Origin: Deltaproteobacteria bacterium
GTDB taxonomy: Bacteria; Desulfobacterota; Binatia; HRBIN30; JACQVA1
Length of the DNA stretch: 64,000 bases
NCBI GenBank assembly: GCA_016178705.1
Contig: JACOST010000002.1
Span: 17,028 to 81,027 of the forward strand
Direction: 5' to 3'
Below the pieces are notes generated by a model, which saw only the letters and a list, made by a program, of their open reading frames with translations, was not told the origin of the DNA and did not search any database. Shown in pieces: positions 26,376 through 34,261 of the stretch. The number at the start of each line of letters is the position of its first letter. Within the stretch, counting starts at the first letter, position 1. A program made the position numbers and the translations under genes.

Positions 26376-27143
26376 ATGGGTGACCTTGCCGAATTCTCGC
26401 TGCCGGTACGGCTGCTGCTGCGCACCTACCGATGGCGCCGCATCGATCCTGTGCCGTGGGCGCCGCTGCGCAAGCCGCTCGCCGAGTCGCGCATCGCACT
26501 GGTCTCCAGCGCCGGCTTCATCGCACCCGGCCAACCGTCCTTCGATGACTCGGTGCGCGGTGGCGACGTGTCGTTTCGCGATATTCCGTCCGCCATCGAC
26601 GTTTCGACGCTGGTCGAGACCCATCGCAGCGAGTCGTTCGATCATAGCGGGCTCGCGCGTGATCCGAACGTAGCCTTCCCGATTGATCGCGTGCGCGAGT
26701 TGGCGCAGCGCGGCCGGATCGGTACGGTCGCGCCGCGTCATCTCTCGTTCATGGGATCGATCACGGCGCCCGGCCGTCTCATCCGCGACACGGCGCCGGA
26801 AGCCGCGCGGCGCTTGGCCGCAGACGGCGTCGATGTCGCCCTGCTGGTGCCTGTCTGACCGTTTTGCAACCAGGCCGTGTGTCTGGTCGCTGCGGAGTTA
26901 GAACGCCAAGGCATCGCGACGGTCGCGATCGTCCTACTGCGCACGATCGCCGAACGCGTGCGCCCGCCGCGCGGGCTGTGCGTCCCGTTTCGCCACGGCT
27001 ACCCACTCGACGCGGCGGGCGACCCGGCGCAACAGCATGCGGTGATCGAAGCTGCGCTGCGCCTGTTAGAAGATCCAGCGCTGACTCCTCCGGTGCTGGC
27101 CGACTATCAAACGGGTGGAAGCCGCCCGGCGCTCGAACGCTAG
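26376..27143 (+). CDS. GrdB-family selenoprotein (in-frame TGA = selenocysteine 161)
   Basis: The frame runs from the ATG at 26376 (AAGGAG upstream) to 26855, meets TGA at 26856-26858, and continues in the same frame to TAG at 27141, giving 255 aa. The sequence on both sides is one protein: DVALLVPV, then U161, then [18 protein letters not shown], giving a UxxC redox motif at the usual point of the glycine/sarcosine/betaine reductase selenoprotein B family. N-terminal family segments ([25 protein letters not shown]) are intact. A hairpin just after the TGA fits a bacterial SECIS. No grdA/grdC neighbours exist, so this is a stand-alone redox paralogue of unknown substrate. If UGA is not recoded, the product is a 160-aa truncated protein. 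Confidence 0.85.
26869..26887 (+). promoter_or_regulatory. Candidate bacterial SECIS hairpin
   Basis: ACCAG (26869-26873) pairs perfectly with CTGGT (26883-26887) around a nine-base loop GCCGTGTGT. Two further G-C pairs are possible beyond one mismatch. The loop begins with G, 16 bases after the TGA, which meets the distance and guanine rules of the general bSECIS model. It lies inside the coding frame, as bacterial SECIS elements must. Confidence 0.65.
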
Positions 27144-27676
27144 CGGCCCATCTGCTCGCGCATCGCCTTGGCGGCTGCGGCCATCATCGCATCGGTGTCT
27201 TGCTCACTCTTCTGAAGGTAGTCGAGCATGCGACACTTGGCGGTCTCAGCGCACAACGCCACCCGGCTCAGTCGCCCGAAGCGCCGATCGACGCGCAGCA
27301 CGCCAGTGCCAGCCGGCTCCTCGAACAGGTCGGCGGGGCTCTTGCCCTCGCCCTTGAACGTGATGGTTTTGAGTGGCGTCTTGTCCGGCCCCAACAGTCC
27401 GCGTGCGCGCTGCGCCAACACTTCCGGCAGCCCTTGACCGTCACCATCGATGATCCACAGTTCTTCGACGCTGCGTTTGTCCGCGAATCGGGCGATGAGC
27501 CGCGTACCCGGCGCGGCGGTGTAACCGATTTGGTCGGGAGTCACCGGTGAGGTTGTCGCCGCACCATAGCGCGCCCCGTACTCGTCTTGCGACCGGCCCA
27601 GTTCGCCGGGCACTGACGTATCGCGGTGACACGCACCGATCAGCAGCACCAACGCAGCAGCGATTGCACGACGCAT
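27140..27676 (-). CDS. Predicted lipoprotein of unknown function
   Basis: The protein is 178 aa from the ATG at 27676, with AGGAGA upstream. A short signal sequence ends in a lipobox (LIGAC, Cys16), so it is predicted to be lipid-anchored. The mature part has no recognised domain; it includes WIIDGDGQGLPEVLAQR and a Met/Ala-rich C-terminal helix. The frame extends to 27862 upstream, but that part overlaps the BtuF-like gene and is Arg/Cys-rich. The gene is convergent with the selenoprotein gene (four-base overlap) and follows the BtuF-like gene by 19 bases. Confidence 0.75.
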   Translation of the reverse strand: MRRAIAAALVLLIGACHRDTSVPGELGRSQDEYGARYGAATTSPVTPDQIGYTAAPGTRLIARFADKRSVEELWIIDGDGQGLPEVLAQRARGLLGPDKTPLKTITFKGEGKSPADLFEEPAGTGVLRVDRRFGRLSRVALCAETAKCRMLDYLQKSEQDTDAMMAAAAKAMREQMGR

Positions 27677-27695
27677 CGTAGACGTCTCTCCTGGT

Positions 27696-28496
27696 TTAGC
27701 GAAGCAGCGCAGCCACAGTACAAAGACCCGCCGCCGCCCGCGGTCCATACCAAGAGAGACACTTGCCATCAACCAAGTGAACGCGCTGCGCGCGCAGCGC
27801 CGGCGTATCACGCAGCACGGCGAGATCTGCGAGGTCGCGTGCGGAGAATCGATACGGTTCACTCGGCAATAGCACCGCCTCTGGTGCTCGACGCGCGACC
27901 TCAGCGAGCGTGGTCGTCGGATACGGCCCGGCGTCCGCGCGAAAGATGTTCGCTCCGCCGGCGGTCCACAGCACGTCGTCGATGTAGGTGCCGCCGCTGA
28001 TCGTCATCCACGGATTCTTCCAAATCGGACAGAACACGCTGCGGCGCGGACCGCGATAGGACGCCACATCCGCGATCGCAGCGGCGAGCTCGGCGGCCAG
28101 CTCGCGCCCGCGGGCCACGCAATCGGTCAACTGGCCCAAGCGTTGAAGCAGCCCAACCGTGTCAGCGAGCGACGCCGGAAACGTCACGAACGTCGTAAGG
28201 CCCCACGCTTCGAGTTGTGCGACATCTTCGCGGCGGTTCTCCTCGGCGTTGACGATGACGAGATCGGGGTCCAAGCGCCGCACCGCTTCGCAATCGGGAT
28301 TCTTGGTGCCACCGACCTTGGCTCGCTCCGCCACTGCCGCCGCCGGCTCTTCGCAGTAACGCGTGACGCCAACGACGGCGTCGCCACAGCCCAAGAAGAA
28401 CAAGGTTTCGGTGAGACTCGGTACCAGCGAAACGATCCGCCGCGGCGGTGCGGCGAGCGTGACGCTACGGCCGATGTCATCGACGAGCGATATCAT
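27696..28496 (-). CDS. BtuF-like helical-backbone metal receptor (cobalamin/ABC solute-binding family)
   Basis: The protein is 266 aa. It starts directly with the mature-type fold (DIGRSVTLAAPPRRIVSLVPS, then LGCGDAVVGVTRYC) and has no signal peptide, so it appears cytoplasmic or loses its leader. Conserved elements LDPDLVIVNAEENRREDV and the C-terminal DGKCLSWYGPR fit periplasmic-binding-protein-like domains annotated as cobalamin-binding. No ABC permease or ATPase is adjacent. Proximity to a B12-dependent mutase makes a corrinoid role attractive but unproven. Confidence 0.75.
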   Translation of the reverse strand: MISLVDDIGRSVTLAAPPRRIVSLVPSLTETLFFLGCGDAVVGVTRYCEEPAAAVAERAKVGGTKNPDCEAVRRLDPDLVIVNAEENRREDVAQLEAWGLTTFVTFPASLADTVGLLQRLGQLTDCVARGRELAAELAAAIADVASYRGPRRSVFCPIWKNPWMTISGGTYIDDVLWTAGGANIFRADAGPYPTTTLAEVARRAPEAVLLPSEPYRFSARDLADLAVLRDTPALRAQRVHLVDGKCLSWYGPRAAAGLCTVAALLR

Positions 28497-28525
28497 TTTC
28501 GAGCAATGTCATTCTCGAGATGGAT

Positions 28526-28762
28526 TCAGGGGCGTGGCGTGCCTTTGCCACGCAGGATCGCTTCGAGCGCGCGGCGCTCTTCGTCCGTGACTTCGTTGGG
28601 ATCGTCCGCCGTCACATTCGCTGGCGGCGCAACGGCCGACGGCGCTCGTCGCGGAGCTGTGCTGTACGCGTGCCAGATCAGCCACGCGCTGATCGCGAGC
28701 GCACCCGCGCTGGCTAGCCACGCGAACGCTGCCAACGCGCTGAACCGCCGCCGGCGTCTCAC
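28526..28762 (-). CDS. 78-aa single-pass membrane protein
   Basis: An Arg-rich start is followed by one hydrophobic helix (residues ~10-30), a Pro/Ala-rich linker, and a short acidic helix (TDEERRALEAIL). The GTG at 28762 overlaps the stop of the flavoprotein gene (GTGA), which supports real, coupled translation. It lies between the flavoprotein and BtuF-like genes in the same orientation. Function unknown. Confidence 0.65.
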   Translation of the reverse strand: MRRRRRFSALAAFAWLASAGALAISAWLIWHAYSTAPRRAPSAVAPPANVTADDPNEVTDEERRALEAILRGKGTPRP

Positions 28763-29952
28763 GACTCCGCCGTTGCTGGCGGCGCAGCCAATTCACCCGA
28801 CCACAGCGCGCGCGCCGCTTCCCAACCACTGCGCTGATCCCAGCCGTCGACTCCGTTGTACCAGCGCAGACCCAATTCGCGCACGCGCCGGCTATGACCA
28901 GCGAGAGCGAACCACAACGGCCACGTCGGTCCGTAAAACAACCGCACGGCAAGATTGAGCCGTCGCAACTTCTTGCCCAGCCACGACGCACGGACGTCGC
29001 GTTCATACGCGGCGAGCGAGAAGTCGCCGCTCGCAAATGCGACGACCGCGGCGTCCGCCGCGCGCCGGCCGTATTCGAGGGCAAACGAGATGCCTTCGCC
29101 CATCAGCGGATCGACGCCGGCGGCATCGCCGATCAGCGCGACGCCGGGCGCCGCCAGCGGTGCGCGCTGGTGGTACCAATGGATCGGGAAAGCTCGGAAG
29201 CGCGGCGCGACCGCGACCCGCAAGCGCGCCAACTCGGATTCCACCCAGCGGGTCAGCGCCGCACCGGTGGTGTCGACGGCATACGCGCCCACGTTCGCGT
29301 GCGGCTCGCCATTGATCCAGCATGGAAACGCCCAGGTGTAGCCGCGAATACCGTGCGCCACGGGCGCGAAGCTGAAGTCGTATCGCTGCGCCGTCACCCC
29401 GTCCCATCGCAGCGCCGCCACCGGAACATCGCACATCACCGCGCGCCCGGTGTGCGCCTTGTTGTCGCCGAGTAGCCGGCGGCGGACCAGGCTGCCCGAG
29501 CCATCGGCGCCGATGACGATCTTCGCGCGATACGATCGGTGTTCTGTCTCAACTCGAATCGCGTTGCCATCGCGCGCGACGTCGACGACTTTGTCATTCT
29601 CCTGCAACTGGACGCCGCGCTGCCGAACAGCAGCGGCGAGCGACGCATCGAACTCACACCGGCGCACGACGCGGCAGAGTTCCTTGCCTTCGTACACGAG
29701 CTCGCGGCTCGGCGTGCGCACGGCGGCACGATTGACGACGACGTGCGGAACCGTCAGCTCGACGCCAAGATCGCGCAGGCACTGCAGCGCATGCGGAATC
29801 AGGCCACCGGCGCACACCTTGTCGCGTGGGTGCCGCGACTTCTCCAGCACCAGTGTGTCATTGGCGAGCGCCGGATCGCGTTGCGCCAAGCGTAACGCGG
29901 CAGCGGCGCCCGCCGGGCCCGAGCCGACGATGATCAGCGGTCGGTCTTCCAC
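28759..29952 (-). CDS. FAD-dependent geranylgeranyl-reductase-family oxidoreductase
   Basis: The protein is 397 aa. It has the Rossmann FAD motif GSGPAGAAAALRLA at the N-terminus, KVCAGGLIPHAL typical of geranylgeranyl reductases, IGADGSGSLVRR (~residue 155), and the second FAD motif LIGDAAGVDPLMGEGISFAL (~275-295). The family saturates isoprenoid double bonds in archaeal lipids, quinones or chlorophyll side chains; here the substrate could be an isoprenoid quinone or carotenoid-like molecule. The start is a GTG at 29952, six bases after the B12-binding subunit gene. Confidence 0.83.
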   Translation of the reverse strand: MEDRPLIIVGSGPAGAAAALRLAQRDPALANDTLVLEKSRHPRDKVCAGGLIPHALQCLRDLGVELTVPHVVVNRAAVRTPSRELVYEGKELCRVVRRCEFDASLAAAVRQRGVQLQENDKVVDVARDGNAIRVETEHRSYRAKIVIGADGSGSLVRRRLLGDNKAHTGRAVMCDVPVAALRWDGVTAQRYDFSFAPVAHGIRGYTWAFPCWINGEPHANVGAYAVDTTGAALTRWVESELARLRVAVAPRFRAFPIHWYHQRAPLAAPGVALIGDAAGVDPLMGEGISFALEYGRRAADAAVVAFASGDFSLAAYERDVRASWLGKKLRRLNLAVRLFYGPTWPLWFALAGHSRRVRELGLRWYNGVDGWDQRSGWEAARALWSGELAAPPATAES

Positions 29953-29958
29953 GGATGC

Positions 29959-30363
29959 TCACCGCGGATGAACATTCGCCCGCACCCAGTCGATGATCGC
30001 ATCGGTGGTCGCACCAGGAGTGAACATCTCGCTGACGCCGCGGCGCTTCAGCTCCGCAATATCTTCCGGCGGGATGATGCCCCCACCGAACAGGACGACA
30101 TCACCCACGCCTTTCTGTTTGAGCAACTCAATGATCGCCGGGAACAACGTCATGTGGGCTCCGGAGAGAATGCTGAGACCGATGGCATCGACGTCTTCTT
30201 GCACGGCAGTCTCAGCGATCATCTCGGGCGTCTGATGCAGCCCGGTATAGATGACCTCGAAGCCAGCGTCGCGCAGTGCGCGCGCGATGATCTTGGCGCC
30301 GCGGTCGTGGCCATCAAGACCCGGCTTGGCCACCAGAATGCGCAGCGGCCTGTCAGTGCTCAT
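29959..30363 (-). CDS. icmB: B12-binding small subunit of an isobutyryl-CoA-mutase-type enzyme
   Basis: The protein is 134 aa, the size of IcmB (136 aa). It is a stand-alone cobalamin-binding domain with the DxHxxG signature in [16 protein letters not shown], where the His ligates cobalt, plus [11 protein letters not shown] and [11 protein letters not shown]. The ATG at 30363 was chosen; the frame extends upstream only through tandem repeat DNA. Together with the 545-aa subunit upstream it makes a split mutase, as in ICM and 2-hydroxyisobutyryl-CoA mutase, unlike single-chain MCM. Confidence 0.85.
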   Translation of the reverse strand: MSTDRPLRILVAKPGLDGHDRGAKIIARALRDAGFEVIYTGLHQTPEMIAETAVQEDVDAIGLSILSGAHMTLFPAIIELLKQKGVGDVVLFGGGIIPPEDIAELKRRGVSEMFTPGATTDAIIDWVRANVHPR

Positions 30364-30374
30364 TCCGGTCCAAC

Positions 30375-30425
30375 ATTCCGCAATCCGCATTCCGCAATCC
30401 GCATTCGTCAATCCGCACTCGTCAT
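30375..30425. repeat. Tandem 14-bp repeat between the mutase subunit genes
   Basis: ATTCCGCAATCCGC occurs at 30375-30388 and 30389-30402, a variant ATTCGTCAATCCGC at 30403-30416, and a partial fourth copy runs into the end of the large-subunit gene. It lies in the 58-bp spacer of the operon and may be a slipped-strand expansion. Confidence 0.85.
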
Positions 30426-32059
30426 AGCCACGCGGGATCGCGATAGACGCCAAAGACTTCGCGGTACACGTCGGAAATCTCGCCCACGGTGCAGCCGTCC
30501 TTCACCGCGGCAATCAACGGCGGCATCAGATTGGTCTTCCCTTTCGCCGCCGCGCGCACCGCCGCCAGCCCGCCGCGAACGCGTGCCGCATCGCGCGCGC
30601 GTTTGCGCTGCCGCACCCGTTCTGCTTGCTCGCGTTCAACCTCTGGATTGATGCGGAGAATCTCGATCGGCGGCTCGTCTTCCTGGACGTATTTGTTGAC
30701 ACCGACCATCACCTTGTCGCGGCGATCGAACTGTTGCTGAAAACGATACGCCGCTTCGGCGATCTCCTTCTGCGGATAGCCAAGCTCGATCGCGCGCACG
30801 ATGCCGCCGAGCTCGTCGATCTTGGTGATGTACGCCATCGCTTCGCGCTCCATTCGGTCGGTGAGCGCTTCGATCGCGTAGCTGCCGGCGAGCGGGTCGA
30901 CCACGTTGGTCACGCCAGTTTCCTCGGCAATGATCTGCTGCGTGCGCAGCGCCACCAACACCGCTTGCTCGCTCGGCAGCGCGAGCGTCTCGTCCATCGA
31001 GTTGGTGTGCAGCGATTGCGTCCCGCCAAGCACGGCAGCCAGCGCTTGAATGGCGACGCGCACGACGTTGTTGAGCGGCTGTTGTGCCGCCAAGCTGCAA
31101 CCCGCTGTCTGCGCGTGCGTCCGCAGCATCAGCGAGCGGGGATTGCGGGCGCCGAAGCGCTCGCGCATGATCTTCGCCCACAGTCGGCGCGCGGCGCGAT
31201 ACTTGGCGATCTCTTCGAGGAAGTCGTTGTGAACGTTGAAGAAGAACGACAGCCGCGGAGCGAAACTATCGACATCGAGGCCGCGATCCACCGCGGCTTG
31301 CACGTAGCCGATGCCGTCGGCCAACGTAAACGCCAACTCCTGCACCGCGGTCGAGCCGGCTTCGCGAATGTGGTAGCCGGAGATCGACACCGCGTGCCAG
31401 CGCGGCGTTTCCTGCGCGCAGAACTCGATCATGTCGATGACCACCCGCAACGAGGGCTCGGGCGGACTGATCCATTCCTTCTGGGCAATGAATTCCTTGA
31501 ACATGTCGTTCTGGATCGTCCCGCCGAGCTTCGTCCACGGCACGCCATGTCGTTCGGCCACCGCCAGGTACATCGCCAGCAGGATACTCGCACTGCAATT
31601 CACCGTCATCGACACCGTCACATCGGCGAGCGGAATGCCGGCGAAGAGTTCCTCCATGTCGTCGAGCATCGAGACCGCGACGCCTTCGCGTCCGACCTCG
31701 CCAAGCGCGCGCGGATGATCCGCGTCGTAGCCCATCAAGGTCGGCATATCGAAGGCCGTCGACAGGCCCGTCTGCCCTTGCGCGAGCAAGAACTTGAAAC
31801 GCTCGTTGGTATCGGCAGCGGAGCCGAAGCCGGCGAACTGCCGCATCGTCCACAACCGGCCACGATACATCGATGGGTAGACCCCGCGCGTGTAGGGATA
31901 TTCTCCGGGCTGTCCGAGGTCGCGCTCGTAGCGCGAGTCGGGAAGATCTTCGGGCGTATACACCGGCTCGACTTCCATGTCCGACACCGTGGAGTAACGC
32001 GGCAAGCGATCGCCGTCCTTCGGGTAGTCCGCCAGCCAGTCGCGCTTCGCTGTACTCAT
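30422..32059 (-). CDS. icmA: B12-dependent acyl-CoA mutase large subunit, isobutyryl-CoA-mutase type
   Basis: The protein is 545 aa, the length of IcmA rather than of ~720-aa single-chain methylmalonyl-CoA mutase. It has the TIM-barrel substrate domain ([33 protein letters not shown]). The two residues that set specificity read F75 and Q193, exactly 118 apart like F80/Q198 of isobutyryl-CoA mutase; MCM has Tyr89/Arg207. A102 stands where hydroxyisobutyryl-CoA mutase has Asp117. GGAGG precedes the ATG at 32059, which overlaps the DUF2007-like gene (ATGA). It probably interconverts isobutyryl- and n-butyryl-CoA. Confidence 0.82.
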   Translation of the reverse strand: MSTAKRDWLADYPKDGDRLPRYSTVSDMEVEPVYTPEDLPDSRYERDLGQPGEYPYTRGVYPSMYRGRLWTMRQFAGFGSAADTNERFKFLLAQGQTGLSTAFDMPTLMGYDADHPRALGEVGREGVAVSMLDDMEELFAGIPLADVTVSMTVNCSASILLAMYLAVAERHGVPWTKLGGTIQNDMFKEFIAQKEWISPPEPSLRVVIDMIEFCAQETPRWHAVSISGYHIREAGSTAVQELAFTLADGIGYVQAAVDRGLDVDSFAPRLSFFFNVHNDFLEEIAKYRAARRLWAKIMRERFGARNPRSLMLRTHAQTAGCSLAAQQPLNNVVRVAIQALAAVLGGTQSLHTNSMDETLALPSEQAVLVALRTQQIIAEETGVTNVVDPLAGSYAIEALTDRMEREAMAYITKIDELGGIVRAIELGYPQKEIAEAAYRFQQQFDRRDKVMVGVNKYVQEDEPPIEILRINPEVEREQAERVRQRKRARDAARVRGGLAAVRAAAKGKTNLMPPLIAAVKDGCTVGEISDVYREVFGVYRDPAWL

Positions 32060-32346
32060 GTGTCCTCCGTGATCGGCAGTCGTCGTCGCGAGCGCCGCGT
32101 CGCATCCCCCAAGCGACCCCGAATCATGCCGCGCGCAACCCGTACCCACGGATTGGGCACCAAGACCTCAACCTGCCCGAGCGCGCCGAACGTCAACGGC
32201 TCGAGCCCGAACCGACGATTGCGGATGTGGCAGGGGACACCGTATTGCTCAAGGTAGCCGCAGACGATGTGTGCCTCGACATCGAGTGCCGAGGTGAAGC
32301 ACACCTCCCACGCTTCGCCTTCACCTTCATCGATCGATGCAGCCAT
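32056..32346 (-). CDS. Small DUF2007-like putative signal-transducing protein
   Basis: The protein is 96 aa from the ATG at 32346; an in-frame TTG at 32352 is possible. The segment [23 protein letters not shown] followed by [15 protein letters not shown] resembles the DUF2007 fold, a small alpha/beta domain of unknown role. The C-terminus is Arg-rich. It overlaps the mutase start (ATGA) and begins 2 bases after the hydratase stop, so it is embedded in the acyl-CoA operon. Confidence 0.7.
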   Translation of the reverse strand: MAASIDEGEGEAWEVCFTSALDVEAHIVCGYLEQYGVPCHIRNRRFGLEPLTFGALGQVEVLVPNPWVRVARGMIRGRLGDATRRSRRRLPITEDT

Positions 32347-32348
32347 AC

Positions 32349-33131
32349 TCAACGTCCCGTGAACGCCGCCTTGCGTTTGGCAAGAAACGCCTGCATGCCT
32401 TCGCGCTGATCTTCAGTCCCGAACGTCACCGCGAACGCTTCCGCCTCGTAGCGACAGCCGTCCTCGAGCGCCATGTCGCCACCCGCATTGATGGCAGCCT
32501 TCGCCTCCTGGATTGCAACTGGCGCCTTGCCGGCGAGGTCGCTGGCGATGCGGATCACTTCGGCGAGCAGATCGGCGCGCGGCACGACGCGATTGGCGAG
32601 CCCGACGCGCAACGCCTCGGCCGCGTCGATCAGCGAGCCGGCGTAGGTCAGCTCGCGGGCCAACCCCAGACCCACGCGCCGCGCCAAGCGTTGCGTCCCG
32701 CCGAATCCCGGCGTGATGCCAAGGTTGATCTCGGGTTGGCCGAATTTAGCCGAGTCGGCTGCGTAGATGAAATCGCACGCCAAGGCGAGTTCCAATCCGC
32801 CGCCAAGCGCGAAACCGTTGACCGCAGCGATAACGGGAATCGGCAACTCTTCGAGGCTGCGCATCACCGCTTGCCCGCGGCGCGCGAACGCGCGGGCCTC
32901 GACGCCTGACATGGTCGACATCGCCGCAATGTCCGCACCCGCGACGAACGCGCGCTCGCCGGCGCCGGTGACCACCAAACAGCGAACGCCACTACTCACA
33001 CACGCCGCAACTTGCGCCGCGATTTCGTCGAGGGTCGGCGCGTTGAGGGCGTTGAGCACTTGCGGGCGATTGATGGTGAGGATGCCGACCGCCTCGCGGC
33101 GCTCGAACAGCGTACACGCGTCGGTCGCCAT
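32349..33131 (-). CDS. Enoyl-CoA hydratase/isomerase family protein
   Basis: The protein is 260 aa, a standard crotonase length. The oxyanion-hole segment FVAGADIAAM is present, as are both catalytic glutamates: ALGGGLELALACDF and GQPEINLGITPGFGGTQRL. It is therefore a probable true hydratase acting on 2-enoyl-CoA esters in beta-oxidation or branched-chain catabolism, consistent with the mutase downstream. The start at 33131 lies 2 bases after glpX, so it shares that transcript. Confidence 0.92.
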   Translation of the reverse strand: MATDACTLFERREAVGILTINRPQVLNALNAPTLDEIAAQVAACVSSGVRCLVVTGAGERAFVAGADIAAMSTMSGVEARAFARRGQAVMRSLEELPIPVIAAVNGFALGGGLELALACDFIYAADSAKFGQPEINLGITPGFGGTQRLARRVGLGLARELTYAGSLIDAAEALRVGLANRVVPRADLLAEVIRIASDLAGKAPVAIQEAKAAINAGGDMALEDGCRYEAEAFAVTFGTEDQREGMQAFLAKRKAAFTGR

Positions 33132-33133
33132 GC

Positions 33134-34087
33134 TCAGTACTCCGGCTTGAAGTCGAAGCGGTGCACGGCTTCGATGAAGCGAATCGTGCGCGTGCGCGAG
33201 CGCATCACCACTGAGTTCGTCGTCGCACCACCCTTGAAGAAGTGGACCCCGTGCACGTAGTCGCCGTCTGTCACACCGGTTGCGGCGAACATGACGCTGC
33301 CCGAGGCCATTTCCTCCTCCGTGTACTTCCTGGTGAGATCGGTGATGCCGGCGTCGGCGGCGTGGCTCGCGTCTTCGTTGTTGCGCGTACGCAAACGCCC
33401 GTGCATCGCACCGCCGGTGCAGCGCACCGCGGCGGCTGTCAGGATGCCCTGGTGAGCGCCGCCAACGCCCATGAGCAAATCGATGCCGCTGCCGGGTTTC
33501 GACGCCGCCATGCCGGCGGCCACGTCGCCGTCGCTGAGCAACTTCACGCGCGCGCCGGCCTTGCGAGCCTCAGTGATCAACTTCTCGTGTCGCGGTCGAT
33601 CGAGTACCGCGACCGTCAAATCGGCCACATACACCCCTTTCATTTCGGCGAGCAGGCGCAAGTTCTCCGTCGCCGACTTGTCGAGATCGATGGCTCCGAC
33701 ACCGTCGGGGCCGACCACGATCTTCTCCATGTACATATCGGGGCAGCGCAGGAAGCCGTCACGTTCCGCGATGGCGATGATCGACAGCGCGTTGTAGCCG
33801 CCGGTAGCGCAGATGGTCGCGCCTTCGAGCGCGTCAAGCGCCACGTCGAGTTCGTCGCCCGTGCCGCTGCCGACGTGCTCGCCGATGTAGAGCACGTCGC
33901 TCTCATGTTGCGCGCCTTCACCGATGACAACGACGCCGTTGATGTTGATCGACGCGAACGCCTTGCGCATCGCCTGCGCGCCGGCATGATCCGCTGCTGC
34001 CACATCGCCGCGGCCCATCAACCGGGCGGAGGCCAGCGCTGCCGCTTCGGTGACGCGTACTGCTTCCAAGGCTAAGTTGCGTTCCAT
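33134..34087 (-). CDS. glpX: Class II fructose-1,6-bisphosphatase GlpX
   Basis: The protein is 317 aa from the ATG at 34087. It shows the class II signatures GDVAAADHAGAQAMRKAF (N-terminal), VVIGEGAQHESDVLYIGE with metal ligands, DALEGATICATGGYNALS and GVGGAHQGILTAAA. It hydrolyses fructose-1,6-bisphosphate in gluconeogenesis. The open frame continues 66 bases upstream without a better start. It is followed directly by enoyl-CoA hydratase. Confidence 0.95.
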   Translation of the reverse strand: MERNLALEAVRVTEAAALASARLMGRGDVAAADHAGAQAMRKAFASININGVVVIGEGAQHESDVLYIGEHVGSGTGDELDVALDALEGATICATGGYNALSIIAIAERDGFLRCPDMYMEKIVVGPDGVGAIDLDKSATENLRLLAEMKGVYVADLTVAVLDRPRHEKLITEARKAGARVKLLSDGDVAAGMAASKPGSGIDLLMGVGGAHQGILTAAAVRCTGGAMHGRLRTRNNEDASHAADAGITDLTRKYTEEEMASGSVMFAATGVTDGDYVHGVHFFKGGATTNSVVMRSRTRTIRFIEAVHRFDFKPEY

Positions 34088-34261
34088 CGTGTCAGCCGCC
34101 CTTCCTTCGTCCCCGCATGGCAGCCGCCCGGCCGAGGCCGCGCGCTGCGACATTCATCAACGGTTTCCCTATTTACCGGACTTCGGCCCGGCGTGCCAGG
34201 TGTAGATGCGGGTTGTGTGGCTGCAGCGGGTCGGCTCGCACCCGACGGTCAACGGGAGCGA

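Noticed and set aside
30626..32257. 543-aa plus-strand ORF opposite icmA
   Set aside because: Long only because the high-GC antisense frame lacks stops; composition is Arg/His/Asp-rich and the minus strand encodes a clear mutase.
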